Source of the DNA: Theristus sp. LFF4_11
Lineage: Eukaryota > Nematoda > Chromadorea > Monhysterida > Xyalidae
NCBI GenBank assembly: GCA_030248135.1
Contig: JASANC010004302.1
Coordinates: forward strand, 1-64,000
Reading direction: 5' to 3'
Length of the DNA: 64,000 nt
Part shown: positions 23,701 through 34,800 of the stretch, piece by piece
Layout: every line of letters starts with the position of its first letter
Position numbering within the stretch: the first letter of the stretch is position 1
The notes under the pieces: generated by a model
What the model saw: only the letters and a program-made list of their open reading frames with translations
Told to the model about the DNA's origin: nothing
Database searches by the model: none
Position numbers and translations under genes: made by a program

Positions 23701-24087
23701 TGTTAAAATTTGAGTCAATTCGGAGACAAGTCAAAAATCTAGACTGTCCACTGTGGGGCGATTTTTCGGCGGAAGGCCTCATAAAGAGATCTTATATGCA
23801 AGACTTTACGGTAATCATTTAACACGAGAGACGTGAAGTGACGTGACGTGTCGTATGCGCATTACGTCAGGCCTTAAGACAAAAACTGCAATAACAACGT
23901 ATAATAGGCTCCCATTTTAAAAGAAAAAAAACCGCTGACCCATGACACAGACGAGCGGTTCAACAATGATCTTGAGCACACAGTCCAGCCCGTCGTCGGA
24001 CATGTTCGCGATACACTCCAGTAGCACGTCCAGGAGGATGTTGGCCGTTCCACCTTCCGGTTTCTTTGATACGTCCTTCTCATTCAT
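14715..24087 (-). CDS. Rhodopsin-family GPCR, FMRFamide/neuropeptide-receptor-like
   Basis: Seven-transmembrane receptor, probably for a neuropeptide (invertebrate FMRFamide-receptor-like); ligand unknown. Exons in transcript order: 24087-23940, 21178-21023, 20454-20227, 20109-19874, 16351-16241, 15960-15861, 15579-15387, 15036-14715; all phases agree, 497 aa. A short extracellular N-terminus has an NMS glycosylation site. TM1 spans the exon 1/2 junction (LVCVMGIALNSF). TM3 ends in ERHRAICHPF (DRY variant, residues 158-160). TM4 precedes an ECL2 with NVT, NET and NVT sites. TM5 is FFINNILYTILVYCVP, TM6 LITIILLFFLCH, and TM7 ends NSLLNPVVYFLF (NPxxY). The C-tail is Ser/Asn/His-rich. The usual TM3-ECL2 cysteines are absent. 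An upstream in-frame ATG at 24174 is possible. Confidence 0.82.
15985..16134. mobile_element. Family C element in a GPCR intron
   Basis: A 150-bp element from AAAAGGTGTCCGTACAGG to GACACCGGACACCTTTT, with the internal mirrored pair CGCCTGGGTGTTCCG and GGAAACCCAGG. It lies about 20 bp upstream (in gene sense) of the acceptor of the TM6 exon. Confidence 0.85.
16527..17558. mobile_element. Fold-back element with ~142-bp terminal inverted repeats
   Basis: Arms 16527-16668 and 17416-17558 are reverse complements with almost no differences; ends are ATTATCTAAAAATGCGGGAG. The arms carry ATAAAAGGAGGAATATGGCC and GACTTGGCTCGACAACGC. The interior includes a nested family D element. No transposase ORF. 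The high arm identity suggests recent activity or gene conversion. Confidence 0.85.
16783..17046. mobile_element. Family D MITE nested in the fold-back element
   Basis: The ends CAGCATGGCCGAATAAAT and GTTTAATCGGCTATACTG are flanked by TA (16781-16782, 17047-17048). The body includes GGCAGTCCATCAAGGCGG, CGTCAAATTTGGCA and GCTCCTTGCACCCTGAAAAA, shared with 55554 and 59948. Confidence 0.85.
17640..18990. repeat. Satellite of about nine 148-149-bp units
   Basis: The anchor CGCCCGAAATCGTCACG (variants in the first and last units) recurs at 17702, 17851, 18000, 18149, 18298, 18446, 18594, 18743 and 18892. Each unit also has TCTAGAGTTGCTCAC, AAAACTAACCCAAAATCC, GTGATCAGCGCATTGAATTA and CTGGACCGATTTCGCC. 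Units differ by scattered substitutions. The array lies in the 3.5-kb GPCR intron between the TM4 and TM5 exons. Confidence 0.95.
20147..20197. mobile_element. Half family B element in the 117-bp GPCR intron
   Basis: Right half of the family: CATAGCTACGCGGTCACTAA, ATACTGCTTCATGAATGCCCC. It makes up almost half of the intron 20110-20226. Confidence 0.8.
20527..20680. mobile_element. Family A MITE with TA flanks, GPCR intron 2
   Basis: A complete copy: CAGTCGAACTCTGAATTTTA to TAGAGTTCGACTG with TA at 20525-20526 and 20681-20682. Arms CAGCTGATTGGTTGGTGATC and GATTCCC are present around a CAGGCATTGCTGTAGGCG centre. Confidence 0.9.
21199..23815. repeat. 2.6-kb palindrome with internal tandem units, GPCR intron 1
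   Basis: The left arm contains three direct repeats of about 357 bp starting near 21823, 22183 and 22536 (each with CTCTGTAGGTGCGCCCAATG). After a centre near 22690 the same units return in reverse complement to about 23390. The outer arm 21431-21760 mirrors 23385-23790 almost perfectly. Outermost ends share ACCGTAAAGT and TATAAGA-like words. Short repeated reading frames inside are products of the repeat, not a gene. Probably a large non-autonomous DNA element. Confidence 0.85.
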
Positions 24088-25771
24088 TTTTTTAAAATTG
24101 ATTCTTTGATAGCGGCGGTGTTCAAAACATTGTTTGTTGTTGCAAGACTTTTGATGTTGCAAAATGACCAGCAAACGGCCAACTAGCTGGAATTATGTGA
24201 GATGAACAAAAAGTACTTTTGGTTGGCATTTGCAAAGGTTATATGGCATTTCAGTAGTTGTTTAAGCTGGTAAATTGTAACCTTTCTATATCTATTAGCC
24301 AATTCCACATTTCCACCTGTTTACTCTCAGTTGAGCAAAAATATTGTAAACAATTTGATTGATGTTTCTTTTGTAAACAACAGCAACTCAATTAGGAATG
24401 TGGGTATGTTTTGATGGTTGAAAGTTCTTGAAGTTCAAAAACGATCTTAATATGCTACATGGACGTTGCGTTTTGGCCCACAGTACTCTCAGCTACAGCT
24501 TCTTACATTAGCTTGATTTATGTACCTATAAAACAGAAAAATGCCAGCATGAACTGTAAACGACTACACAAAAACAAAACAGTCGTTGAACTGACCTCAA
24601 AACAAAACTAACGTTAAAAGACAGTCGAACTTTATAAATGGGCTTCGTTAAATCTTTTAGTTTTCATGATATTCGTCAACAAATGATAATGATGACGGCA
24701 TGGCAAGTGGGGAGCGCAATGGCAGCAGACGCAAATTTCTCCATTTTGTTTCAACAAACAGAACCCATGGAAAATTGTGTCTGTTTGCACAAAGACAGTT
24801 TCTGATGTTAGGCATTAGAGAAAAAACGGAAATTATTTCAACGACTAAACGAAGAAAATGCGCGAGGGACATTAGAAAGGCATTTGAAACAAGCAACAAT
24901 GTGTATATAACGGGCTATGAAAATGTCTGTAAATTCAAAAAACAGCGTTTTGTTCAAAAGATCAAACCACCGAAAGCGGAAGTTTTCCATTCAGTCGTCA
25001 GAAAACCAAAATGCAACTACCAACAAACTACTTACATGCACACTCCAGATTGAAAGAAAAATGAAAACTAATTGAATATTGACGCTAACATGGAACATGT
25101 CTTTACTGAGCGAGCAGTAACGGGCATGCACAGCTTTATCGAACAAATGAAGCACTTTACTGTAAAGCTTTTCAAAACAAAACAAAAACTACTTTCATTG
25201 AAAACCATTCTAAGAGTCATATAGTTGCACAAAGCGAACTACATTTTTGCACACATGACTCAAAATAAAGTACCGCTAGCCTATTGGTGAGGTGTATGGG
25301 TGGGTGGCCTCATGAGGGTTGCGCGCGTTTTATTCGGCGAAAATTTTTTCTCCGGTCCTTTTTCATAAAAAAAGCCACCACGACAACATCTAATGACATG
25401 CCACTGCTGCAGAGTGATTGCATTGCAACACGCATGAGACCAGGAAAAGTTCTTTCAAGACGGGGTTGTCCATTGGTCCATGTACTGGTCTCGTTCTAAA
25501 ACTGTCGAAGAAGTGTCCAAAGTCAGGACCTGAAATTCATTCGGGCGCTCTACCACGCAAATCTAACCTTTGACCCCAAACAGATAAAACAAAAAAAACA
25601 ATAAAGTTCATAAAAACATTTTCAAACAGTTCTTCTCAGCCAATTGCAACAAAGTGACGTCGTCACAGATTGTACAAAAAAGTGAACTAGAAATTCTCCA
25701 ACTTCTAAACATTAAAGTGACACAAATTCACCCAACCCAGACATGAAAACATGCAACAAGATACATGTATA

Positions 25772-25893
25772 CCGTATTACCCCAAAAACGGGGGGATAAA
25801 CGTCAGGATTTAGGGGGGGGGGTGTGGGGGGGGGGGGGGGGGGGGGGGGGGGTAAAAGGGGGGGGGGTGGGGGAGGAAAAGTTTTTGTTGTTT

Positions 25894-25977
<84 letters not shown>

Positions 25978-25980
25978 ATT
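25772..25980. repeat. Poly-G tract attached to a CCGTATTACC terminus
   Basis: After TA, the word CCGTATTACCCC and AAAACGGGGGGATAAACG lead into G runs interrupted twice, ending in an unbroken G run of about 85. The same CCGTATTACC end and G/C homopolymers mark the complete element at 41822-42271, so this is probably a truncated relative. Homopolymer length may be affected by assembly. Confidence 0.7.
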
Positions 25981-26394
25981 CCTGTTTTTCTTGTAGCGCT
26001 GAAAGCACCATTTCAATCTTGCAACAAAAAATGGAGCGCGCGGGTGTTTACAAAGACAAAAACTTTACTCCCCGGTTTACTCCGTGTAGCCAGCCACCGA
26101 ATTTCAAATGACATGGGTGAATTTTGATTGGAACTTACAGCGCACCACAACTATATGCACTTCTTGTTGGCGTGACACACATTAATATGTATACACATCT
26201 CATAAATAATTATTTGAAACACGAGCTGACAGACAGAGTAAATAAAGACCGGCGCTACGCTAACGTTAGCAATGTAGTTACGATACGGCTGAATTTTTGT
26301 ATCACACACACACACACACGAGATATGACAGAGTTTAGCAACGTCCATTCAAGAAAGAAAGTACATGGTCGAAGACAAAAAAAACACTAGGCTC

Positions 26395-26625
26395 GCTCAA
26401 ATAGTACGGTTTCGTACCGTAATACATAGGTCTCGACACGATCATAAAGCAACACATCACTGTAAGGAGTGATGTGATTGACGTCGGAAAGGATAAGAAC
26501 GAAATTGGATTGTTTGAAATACATTATCTCCCCTGCCAATCAAGGAAGAATCGTCTGTGTAGTGAGTGAGATCGTGTCGAGACCAGCATGGCGGTTACCG
26601 TACTACGTGCCCCCTCAGTTGTGCA
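26395..26625. mobile_element. Inverted-repeat element with TACGGTTTCG/GGTCTCGACACGATC arms
   Basis: TAGTACGGTTTCGTACCG and GGTCTCGACACGATCA on the left are mirrored by GATCGTGTCGAGACC and GGTTACCGTACTA on the right. The interior includes a smaller hairpin ACATCACTGTAAGGAGTGATGT. A fragment of the right side recurs near 7412-7455 (GAGATCGTGTCAAGACC). Confidence 0.65.
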
Positions 26626-27286
26626 TTTCCACCGTACTTTATCCTAAAACCCTGCTAAACTATTGTCACAGTTCGTAAGTAGAAATCATACACGTCTAAG
26701 GGGGGTGTGGTAATTATCACATTCTGGCTGTGGTGCTAATTTGGACAGAAGTAGCTAGGCCCGGCCCGACACAGAATTGGAAGGTTTATGAAAAAAACCA
26801 AAGCTGAAACCGTTGTTTACCAAAAACCGCGATAAATCCACTACAAGTGAGCGCATTATTTCGTGGTTCTCTAATTATTTTCAAAACTGAACCGCCACAG
26901 GGGAACTGCAACCAAAAAACCGCTCATGCATACCGGTGGTGTGAACTGTTTTTATGTTGCTTGTAAAAATTTCATTTAGTTTCTTGGTGTTGTTGCTCTC
27001 GGTGTCCTAGTTCCATGAGCCCTGCGACAGACAACTGAGCAAACAAACAGTGAGCCACAAATCTTTTTCCGAATTCCGTGCGCATGTGTTGCAGAATATG
27101 AAAAAAAATTATAAAGCTAACACAATTTGAAATTTGACAAAAAACTTGTAACAGTCAGTAAGCCAAAAATTTGCAATGTTTTTTGACAAGATTTTGATTG
27201 CTACCGGGTATTTTTTGTACCACAACAAAAGTCGACATAATTGTCTTCAAAAAAAAGAAATTTCGACGAGTTTGAGAAATGCAACG

Positions 27287-28688
27287 TCATAATTTTCTGC
27301 CGTTTATTGAGCGCAGTTGATTTTTCGGCAGTTTGTCAAAGATGAGCAAACCAGCAGCGCGCTCGATGCTCTCCAGCGGTGTCTAAGAAGAGTGTTGATT
27401 CCAGCGCTTGGGGTTACATCCGGGGTTAGGGGTTGAATTTTTCTGTTCACGCCAGAAAAATACGCAAGCCATTAATTCCTGCCGTCTTTTTGGTCTTCCA
27501 CCACAGAAACTGATTGCATTCGAAATGACCTACATTACACACGAACTCAAACTTATGGGTAATCAGCTGATTGGCTGGTGATCGCGTTACGCATGTGCTT
27601 TACGTGGAAGTGGAGCCTGCGTCACCAATCAATCAGCAAATAGCCCATAATTTAGAGTTCGACTGTGCTACATTGTGCCGTGAACTGATGAACACGACGA
27701 AATAGTATAATTTCAAAATTCCACAGTATTCTGAGGTCTGACTCACATAAAACTTCATTAACGGTGTCTCGTCCGGTATCGACTGATTCGGCAGCACAAA
27801 GCATTCTAAGTCGAATGTTCTGTCGTTCGATTCGACCAGTAAAACTTTGAAGAAATGCGTAGGCACCGCGACGTGTTGCTTGCCTGCGTAAAAAACCGTT
27901 TTTTTTTCGGGTTCCTCTTTCTTGAAAATCTACCTGTAAACGTTTTTTATGAGACCCCAAATTGAGGCATCGTTTTCTTGCCGTCTATTCACCGACGGGC
28001 TGCTATCCATTTTTCTGAAACCGAATTAGCTAAAAGCTACGAAAAAAAAACCGACAGCGGCATTCATGAAGCAGTATTTGGCGACGCATAGCTATGCGTC
28101 ACTAACCACTGCTTCATGAATGCCCCCGTAAAACAATCGGATTTCGTAACAGCAAAACTAAACCATGAATTTGGTTATTATTTGAAAAAAAAACAGCTAA
28201 ACTAATCAAAACTCAAAAAAACTAACCAATCACTTGATAACGCACGTAAAGTTTCCCATCGGCTTCCTGTCGCGGCAAATAAAGCGGCCCCGTACAAATG
28301 TAGACGTTCGGGTTTTTCCGGGCTAAACTGCGGATGTATTTTTCTAATTGGTTCCATTTGTCTCGGTTGAAGCCGTGACCGACCTGAAATTGAACACGAA
28401 AACGTCAAGAATGAAAAAAACGTTCATTTTTCGCAGCAAAAGAACACCTACAAATACAAAATAGGAAAGGCACCGCGCTCAACAGTCAGTCACGTGAGAA
28501 ACCAGTAGAGAGAACAGAGCAACAAGCCTTGATGGGACAAAAAAAACACTTTAATGTCAGTGGTAATCAATCTGCAAAACATTGTTGGAAAACCCCACTG
28601 CAAGCCAATCGAATGAACTGTCTGTTATTAATTTTGGATGCTCCAACCAATCAGTCGATCAAACCACAATTTCCAATCAACCACAGAT

Positions 28689-28774
<86 letters not shown>

Positions 28775-28825
28775 GAATCAATCAATCAATCAATCAATGA
28801 ATCAATCAATCAATCAATCAATCAC

Positions 28826-28856
<31 letters not shown>

Positions 28857-28857
28857 C

Positions 28858-28909
<52 letters not shown>

Positions 28910-28927
28910 GCAATCAATCAACAAACA

Positions 28928-28980
<53 letters not shown>

Positions 28981-29001
28981 CAATCAATCAATTAATCAAT
29001 C

Positions 29002-29042
<41 letters not shown>

Positions 29043-30426
29043 CAATCGATCCTCACCTGTGGCGCCATGTTGCTGAGGAGGAACGTCTGTTGAATGGCGT
29101 TCTGCGAACGTCGGTGGTTGCCAGCTGGTGCCATGTGGCCTCGGTCGTAGCCACTGGCCTGTCAGCGGGGATGAAAAATCAGCAAAATCAGCAACATCAG
29201 CAACACTCTGTTATTCTTGTGGCTGTTCACCACGGAAAACTGTCGCACCGATTTAGCAAAGGTTATAGAAATAGTATGGGGGTAAAGCGGGTATGCAGTG
29301 GTTATACGGTGGGGTGGGGTGGGGGTTAGCAACAAACCATCAGTTGCTGCCATCGTAGTGTAAAAACAAAAAAAAAATATCGAGCTGCTTATAAGACCAA
29401 AATCGTGAACCTCCGCCTTCTCACCTTGTAATCAGCGTTCATCGATCGAAAATACGGATGAATTGAATTGTCCTCCGTGAATTGACATTTGCTTCTGTCG
29501 ACTTCTTTCGCGTACTCCAGGCGATCAGGAGTCAGATGTTCAAACACCCAATGTACTGTTCTGGAAGAACGAATGAAAGAACTTTGATTTTGACTTTGAA
29601 CAACGTTTGAATTGAGAAATTCTCCCGTTTTTTTGCTCATGTAACTACAATGCATGTAGTTGGGATTTGGGAAAAAACCATTTTTTTTGCAAAAAATGAG
29701 AAAAGAACCATTTTACCATAACAAATGAAATAAAAACAAACAAACACAAGCGCAATTAAAACCGCCAACAACAAAACGAATCAAAAACGACAAACCGATT
29801 TCTCCTATCATACGACAGAACGAAGTCTTCAAACGTGCGCAGGTTGTCGAAGCCCGGATAGCCAAAGCGCATGATCTCCGACGCTCTGCTTGGACCGGGC
29901 TGCTTCGAACCGTGACCGTCCAACGTTGGAACCAGTGTTGCGCCCGGAAGAGCTGGAGGTTGGGTCTGCAACAGAATCAGTTTGAAATTGTCGTTTTTGA
30001 AAGTTGAAAACGTTTGTCAATTTTGTTTCTGGTGATGACTCGATGTTTTGCTGGTTGGATTATAATGGTGGTCAGTCAAACTCTGTATAAGTTCTAGGTA
30101 AAAAGCTGATTGGCTGGTGATCACGTGACGCACGTTTCCTGTGCAGGACAGACTCCGCCTCCACAGTAATTCGCCGACAGGAAAGCATGCATCACGAACC
30201 AATCAGCTGATTGATAGCGTTTAGTTTGGAGTTCCACTGATCGCAAAAAAAATCTCCACAAGAACGCGACCGGTGGGTGAGTGGTCGCAGCGTCAGCCCG
30301 AGCGATCAGCGGCACCGACAAAAACCGCAATCGATTGCGAAATCGCTCATTGTCCGCACCAATGAGAAAGCCGACGCCAGCCGAGCAGCCAATCAACGAG
30401 GCGTGTTTGAAAAACGGCGTTCGCAT
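27287..30426 (-). CDS. EndoG: Mitochondrial endonuclease G
   Basis: Mg-dependent beta-beta-alpha nuclease of the DNA/RNA non-specific family. In animals it sits in the mitochondrial intermembrane space and degrades paternal mtDNA or apoptotic DNA (CPS-6 in C. elegans). Exons: 30426-30271, 29965-29796, 29560-29425, 29158-29057, 28383-28227, 27883-27747, 27382-27287; phases agree, 317 aa (human 297, CPS-6 308). The N-terminus is basic/hydrophobic (KHASLIGCSAGVGFLIG), as expected for import. Then GYPGFDNLRTFEDFVLSYDRR, CQFTEDNSIHPYFRSMNADY, the catalytic DRGHMAPAGNHRRSQ (His ~162) and LSNMAPQ (metal Asn ~184), TGPLYLPR, FVLPNQSIPDETPL and C-terminal LESIERAAGLL. All key residues look intact. An earlier in-frame ATG at 30483 is possible. 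Confidence 0.92.
27538..27665. mobile_element. Family A MITE in EndoG intron 6
   Basis: Arms GGTAATCAGCTGATTGG and CAATCAATCAGC with terminal AATTTAGAGTTCGACTG. It is shorter than other copies because part of the centre is missing. Confidence 0.8.
28058..28126. mobile_element. Family B element in EndoG intron 5
   Basis: A 69-bp palindrome from CGGCATTCATGAAGCAGTAT to CACTGCTTCATGAATGCCCC with centre GACGCATAGCTATGCGTC. Confidence 0.88.
28691..29045. repeat. AATC tetranucleotide array in EndoG intron 4
   Basis: About 355 bp of AATC units with rare changes (GAATC, ACTC, AACAATC). It stops about 11 bp from the 5' splice site that follows the catalytic exon (29057). Long open frames reading Ile-Asn-Gln-Ser come only from the repeat. 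Confidence 0.95.
30072..30238. mobile_element. Family A MITE in EndoG intron 1
   Basis: CAGTCAAACTC left end, GCTGATTGGCTGGTGATCACG and AACCAATCAGCTGATTG arms, right end TTGGAGTTCCACTG. Confidence 0.8.
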
Positions 30427-31880
30427 GTCTGGGTGGAAAGTCAGTCGCACGGTGATTGGTCGTACCAACGTTATAGCAGCCAATCACGTTTCAAGCGGAG
30501 TTTCAGGTTTTTTTGAACTTTACATTTTTGTGCCGAACAACGATTGGTTCTTTCACGAGTTCCAGATAACAGAAAAAAGAGTGAAACGCGAGATACACGG
30601 GTTGAATGCAACGTTTTTTTGCAGCAAACAACATGAAACGGTTGACGATCAAATCCAAATCCGACGCTTCCAACTTTTCTTTATTGAGTCACCAATTTTC
30701 ATCTATCAATCAATTACTGGTATCACAAAAAAACAAAAACAATAAAAAATCACACAGAAAAAGACCGGCACAGACGGACCATAAAGTTTGTAATTTTAAA
30801 TCAATGAAAAAATAACCCGCAATCACTTGATCAAAAAAGCTGCAAAAAATCACACGGAGTCACCCTTTTCAAACGGAACTTTCAGATGAACTGCTGGTAA
30901 TAACTGAATGGCAAATAATACCGAAGCAGAAAAAACTCATTTCGACACTGAATTCTGGAGGTTTTTCTGCAAAAATTCCAGTGCCAAGCAAAAAATCAAG
31001 TGAACTAAGTTGTGGAACTCACACAGCCATGAAGAAAACCGACACAAACAAACTCGAATGATCAAAAACCCGCTTCAGTTATTTGAAAGACATCAGAATA
31101 TCAGTTGATAAAAAATCGAGACTCTCAATCAACCGGAATGGCAATCTAGCAGGCATCGAGTTGTCAAAAACCGATATTAAAATGGAAAAAAGTAAGTTTC
31201 AGGATTTCATATTTTTTCGCCCTCGAAATTCCTCGTAAGCGACAAACAAGTGCATTTTGTGATTTGGAGCTATTTGAAAGACAACAGAATATCAGTGAAG
31301 GAAAGCATTCGAGACTTTCATTCAACGAAGCTCTGGCAGGCATCGGATTATCAACACAAACAATAATAGTGCATGATCTTTACACAGTCAAACTCTAAAT
31401 TCTGTGCTATCAGCTGATTGGTTGGTGATCATGTGCTTTCTGTGCAGGCATTGCAGTGGAGGTGGAGTCTGTCCTGCGCACAGAAAGCATGCATCACGTG
31501 TGCACCAACCAATTAGCTGACAGTCTATAATTCAGAGTTCAACGCCGATTTTGTTGACAGCATAAGGGAGAACTGGGAATGAAAGAAACAGGAAGACGGT
31601 GGAAAATGTACCACCAGTAACGGAGAAGAACAAGAAAGACAGCCGAAAAGAAGACAGTACAGAAAGTATAAAAACAACCAGGTAAAAAAAGGATCAAATG
31701 ATTCCTAGTGAGCCCGACAAAAACAAACAACAACAGCACACACAAAAACAATTTGAGTCTTTTGAACTGTTTGTTTCACCCACTTCCTTCATGAAATATA
31801 CACCTCAAACAATAACTCAAAACACTCTAATCAATCAACTACGCTGAAGCAAAAACTTTGACAATAAAAATTTCCGCCGA
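30427..31880. other. Region between EndoG and the MADF-BESS gene
   Basis: Both genes are on the minus strand. This holds the EndoG 5' flank and the 3' flank of the MADF-BESS gene. A family A element lies at 31386-31545. Two related blocks sharing TCGAGACT and a GACA/TCAGAATATCAGT word occur near 31085 and 31275. No exon recognised. Confidence 0.5.
31386..31545. mobile_element. Family A MITE, intergenic
   Basis: CAGTCAAACTCTAAATTCTG to CTATAATTCAGAGTTCAAC. Mirrored GTGCTTTCTGTGCAGGCA and CACAGAAAGCATGCATCACG are clear. Confidence 0.85.
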
Positions 31881-34800
31881 TCAAAAATGCGTTTCGAATT
31901 CGGCGTCGTAGAGCGTTTGTGCAATGCGCGCCTTCACCCAAGCACGTTGCTGCGCTGATAGACGTTTCAACTGAAAGGAATTGTTGACACTTGCCGGGTT
32001 GGTCGAGTGGAAGCCGGAACAAACAAACAAAACAACTCAGGAGTGCTAGTCCAAAGACCGGGCACTCTCTAAAACACAGCAATGCTGCAGAGACACAGAC
32101 AAACACACAGGCACAGTCGGGTGCATGGCAGCCTGTGTGTTTGACCGGTGTGAGACTGTGCAACATCACTGGGTTATATAGTGGAATTCACCGTCTTCAA
32201 ACTGAAATTTCACCGAAGTTACGAGTTTCCAGCGCTAAACACCACTGAGCCTGAGCGTCTGAATAAAGTCCATCAGTAAATACAAATCACGATGAATAGC
32301 AGACACAGATGGTGGATCACTTCACCAGAAAAAAACCGGAACGAAGGTTACATGATTTTATTCCGACGCTCACTGGTGCAGCCCTGCTGCAGTACTGGAC
32401 CAGCTGAGCGTTTATCAAACTGACATCACCATGGCGTCACCTGACACAGCAGTGCGAGCACAAAGTGGCACTCCTCCTCGTCGGCGACGGCGTTGGCGCC
32501 AAAACTGGCGACTTCACTTGGCAACGATGGCGGACGCACGTCAGCTGGCGACTGGCGAACGCGGCAATCGTGGTGCGTCGGTGAGACATTTGGAGCGAGC
32601 GTAGAATGGTGATGCGTGGCGGTGTCTGGTGCAGCTGGTGACGTGATCTGGTGTTTAAAAAAAGGATTCCGTTTTTTTAATGAACGGAAAACCATAGAGA
32701 AACACTGCTTTCTTTGGCTGTGTGTGATGGTGCCCGTTCAGCTGCAGTCGAACTCTTAAATTATAAGTAATCCGCTGATCGGTTGGTGATCACATGATGC
32801 ATGCTTCTGTGCAGCACAGACTCCGCCTCCACAGCAATGTCTGCACAGAAAACATGCAGCACTGTACGTTGATTCGACCACCTGTTGCATACTGGTGTAT
32901 CATGGATTGGAAGGACCACCAATCAGCGTGCAGAGATCAAAGTCAATCAAAATCACACCGCAACAAAACATCACTACAAAAACAAACCAGCAGAGATCAA
33001 AGTCAATTAAAATCACACCGCAACAAAACATCACTACAAAAACAAACCAGTCCGTTGTTTGGTGACGCATCCGTCGTGGCACTGCGCGCTGAATCGGTCG
33101 TTTGTTCGTGTGCACTGAATTGGGGAACGGGAAATTTGGGGAACACAAAAGAAAACAAGAAAAACTCTTTCTTCACGTCTAATAATTTTATGGTCAACTG
33201 ATTTGCAGCAAAGCTTCCATTCAAGGTGAATCTGAGCTGAACAGCGCGTTCAACTCTGATGCAAATGATAATCAATAAATTGGTCAGTGTATTGTGCGAA
33301 AATAATCGAAATTTTTGAAAATCAAATGAAAAAACAAACAAAAACATAAAAAAAACAACACAAACAGCAATGGAACGGCCTCCTCCGGCTCTTCAACGTC
33401 AAACGACGATTGCTGTAAAAATGGCGATGATTCGATGAAATTTTTCAGTTTTGGGCGTTTGCTGCGTCGTACGCCTGAAAAACAAGTTGGGTCAAATATG
33501 AATAAAACAGCATTTGAAAGGGAGACAAAATATCGATGAGAACGAGTCAATCAATTCGCAGCAACACAAAATGATGTTGCATGTCACCACTGTTGACTAC
33601 ACATCTGAATCAGTGTATTGATTCGCTTTTGAGTTTGAACTGTCCGGTCTTCAGCTGAATGTTTTTGCATCAAAACCAGCGTGAACGTTTTTTCCAGTTC
33701 CATCAGTTTTTTTTGCGAAAACCAAATTGATGCAAATTGCATCGGCTCGATGTCAGGTCTTTGCAGACGAGACAACCCACTCTTGCAGTTGCGCAGATCA
33801 ATCGGCTGCTCATTGGCCGCGCTCGAAGCACGCGGCGAAACCAATAATAACGTGTCGGCGAGACCAGTCGTTTGCGCGGACGTTTCAACCGTTTTGCACG
33901 CTGCACGTTTCATCAGTTGTAACGTCGGGTGTACACGATTGATAGCAGAATCTGGATCGGTCGATTTCGCACGGAGACCAGCGAGACCACCATCGTGGTA
34001 GTGCCATTCCACCGAAGCCGACCGTTTCGCGCCGGACGTTTCAACTGTTTTAACCGGAGTAGTTGACGTTTCAACGGTTTTGCACGCCGGACCCGGAGGC
34101 CGCGAGCCAATCACCATCGTCGGCGCGGGCTGTTGTGCGCTTTGTAGCGCGAGAACGGCGGCGCGCGCGGAGCGACGCTTGTGGCGGTAACGAGTTTTCA
34201 TGCTTGTCGCAGTGGCGGTGTGTCTGGAAATGTTACTTGTTATCAAATTTTGCTAGGTTCTGCGACACAGTCCGTTTGTAGGACGTAAAAGGAAAGTAGT
34301 TTCATCGTTATGCAGTAATTCAAAATATCTTGAGTGACCTGGCGCAGAAAGGCGGTGTCGCGGGGCTCCCATCGAGTTTTTGTCATACGGAGCCTGCCTA
34401 TGTACCTAACATCGTTGGCGAGTTCCGATCCCCCAAATGGAAGAACAAGAGCCAAACGCCCAGCCCACGGAGAAACAATGCGCACAACTTTTGTCACTGC
34501 TGGAGAATTTTAGGGATCGAGCATTTAGAACAAATGAAGATGAATGGATGCATTTTGACGAGAAATTTCCCAGCTGAACGTCCATGAACACCTGAGAACA
34601 GACCGGTCCAGCAATCCAACCGCCAGTTTATGTCGCGTGACACGATGCGGCTCAACGAACTTCATCCGCTCGTACAACGGCCATGTCGGCGACTGGCCGG
34701 TCTTCATCGAGCTCAGCTGCTCCTTGCTGTAGCGGTCGCGGAGGTAGCGCCATCGGGCGCGACATTTCACGACTGGAACATGACAGAAAACGAAAGGTTG

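Larger units (their letters stand above)
24088..27286. other. Intergenic region between the GPCR and EndoG
   Basis: No gene recognised. Contains a terminal remnant of family A near 24619 (CAGTCGAACTTTATAAATGG), a long G-homopolymer region (25772-25980) and an inverted-repeat element near 26395-26625. A 117-codon open frame at 24700-25053 resembles no family I know and looks incidental. Confidence 0.5.

Noticed and set aside
21491..23718. Repeated short open frames of 61-81 codons (MNLAEFLHEGFYYTGK and similar)
   Set aside because: They are repeated copies of the same frame in the palindrome units on both strands, with no sign of protein-level selection visible here.
24700..25053. A 117-codon basic open frame
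   Set aside because: No recognisable motif, no splice partners, and AT-rich composition like the surrounding intergenic DNA.
25712..26127. Poly-Gly and poly-Pro open frames
   Set aside because: Produced by the G homopolymer; no start context, domain or splice support.
28529..29329. A 266-codon open frame rich in Ile-Asn-Gln-Ser
   Set aside because: It is a translation of the AATC microsatellite on the strand opposite to EndoG, spanning EndoG intron 4 and exon 4.
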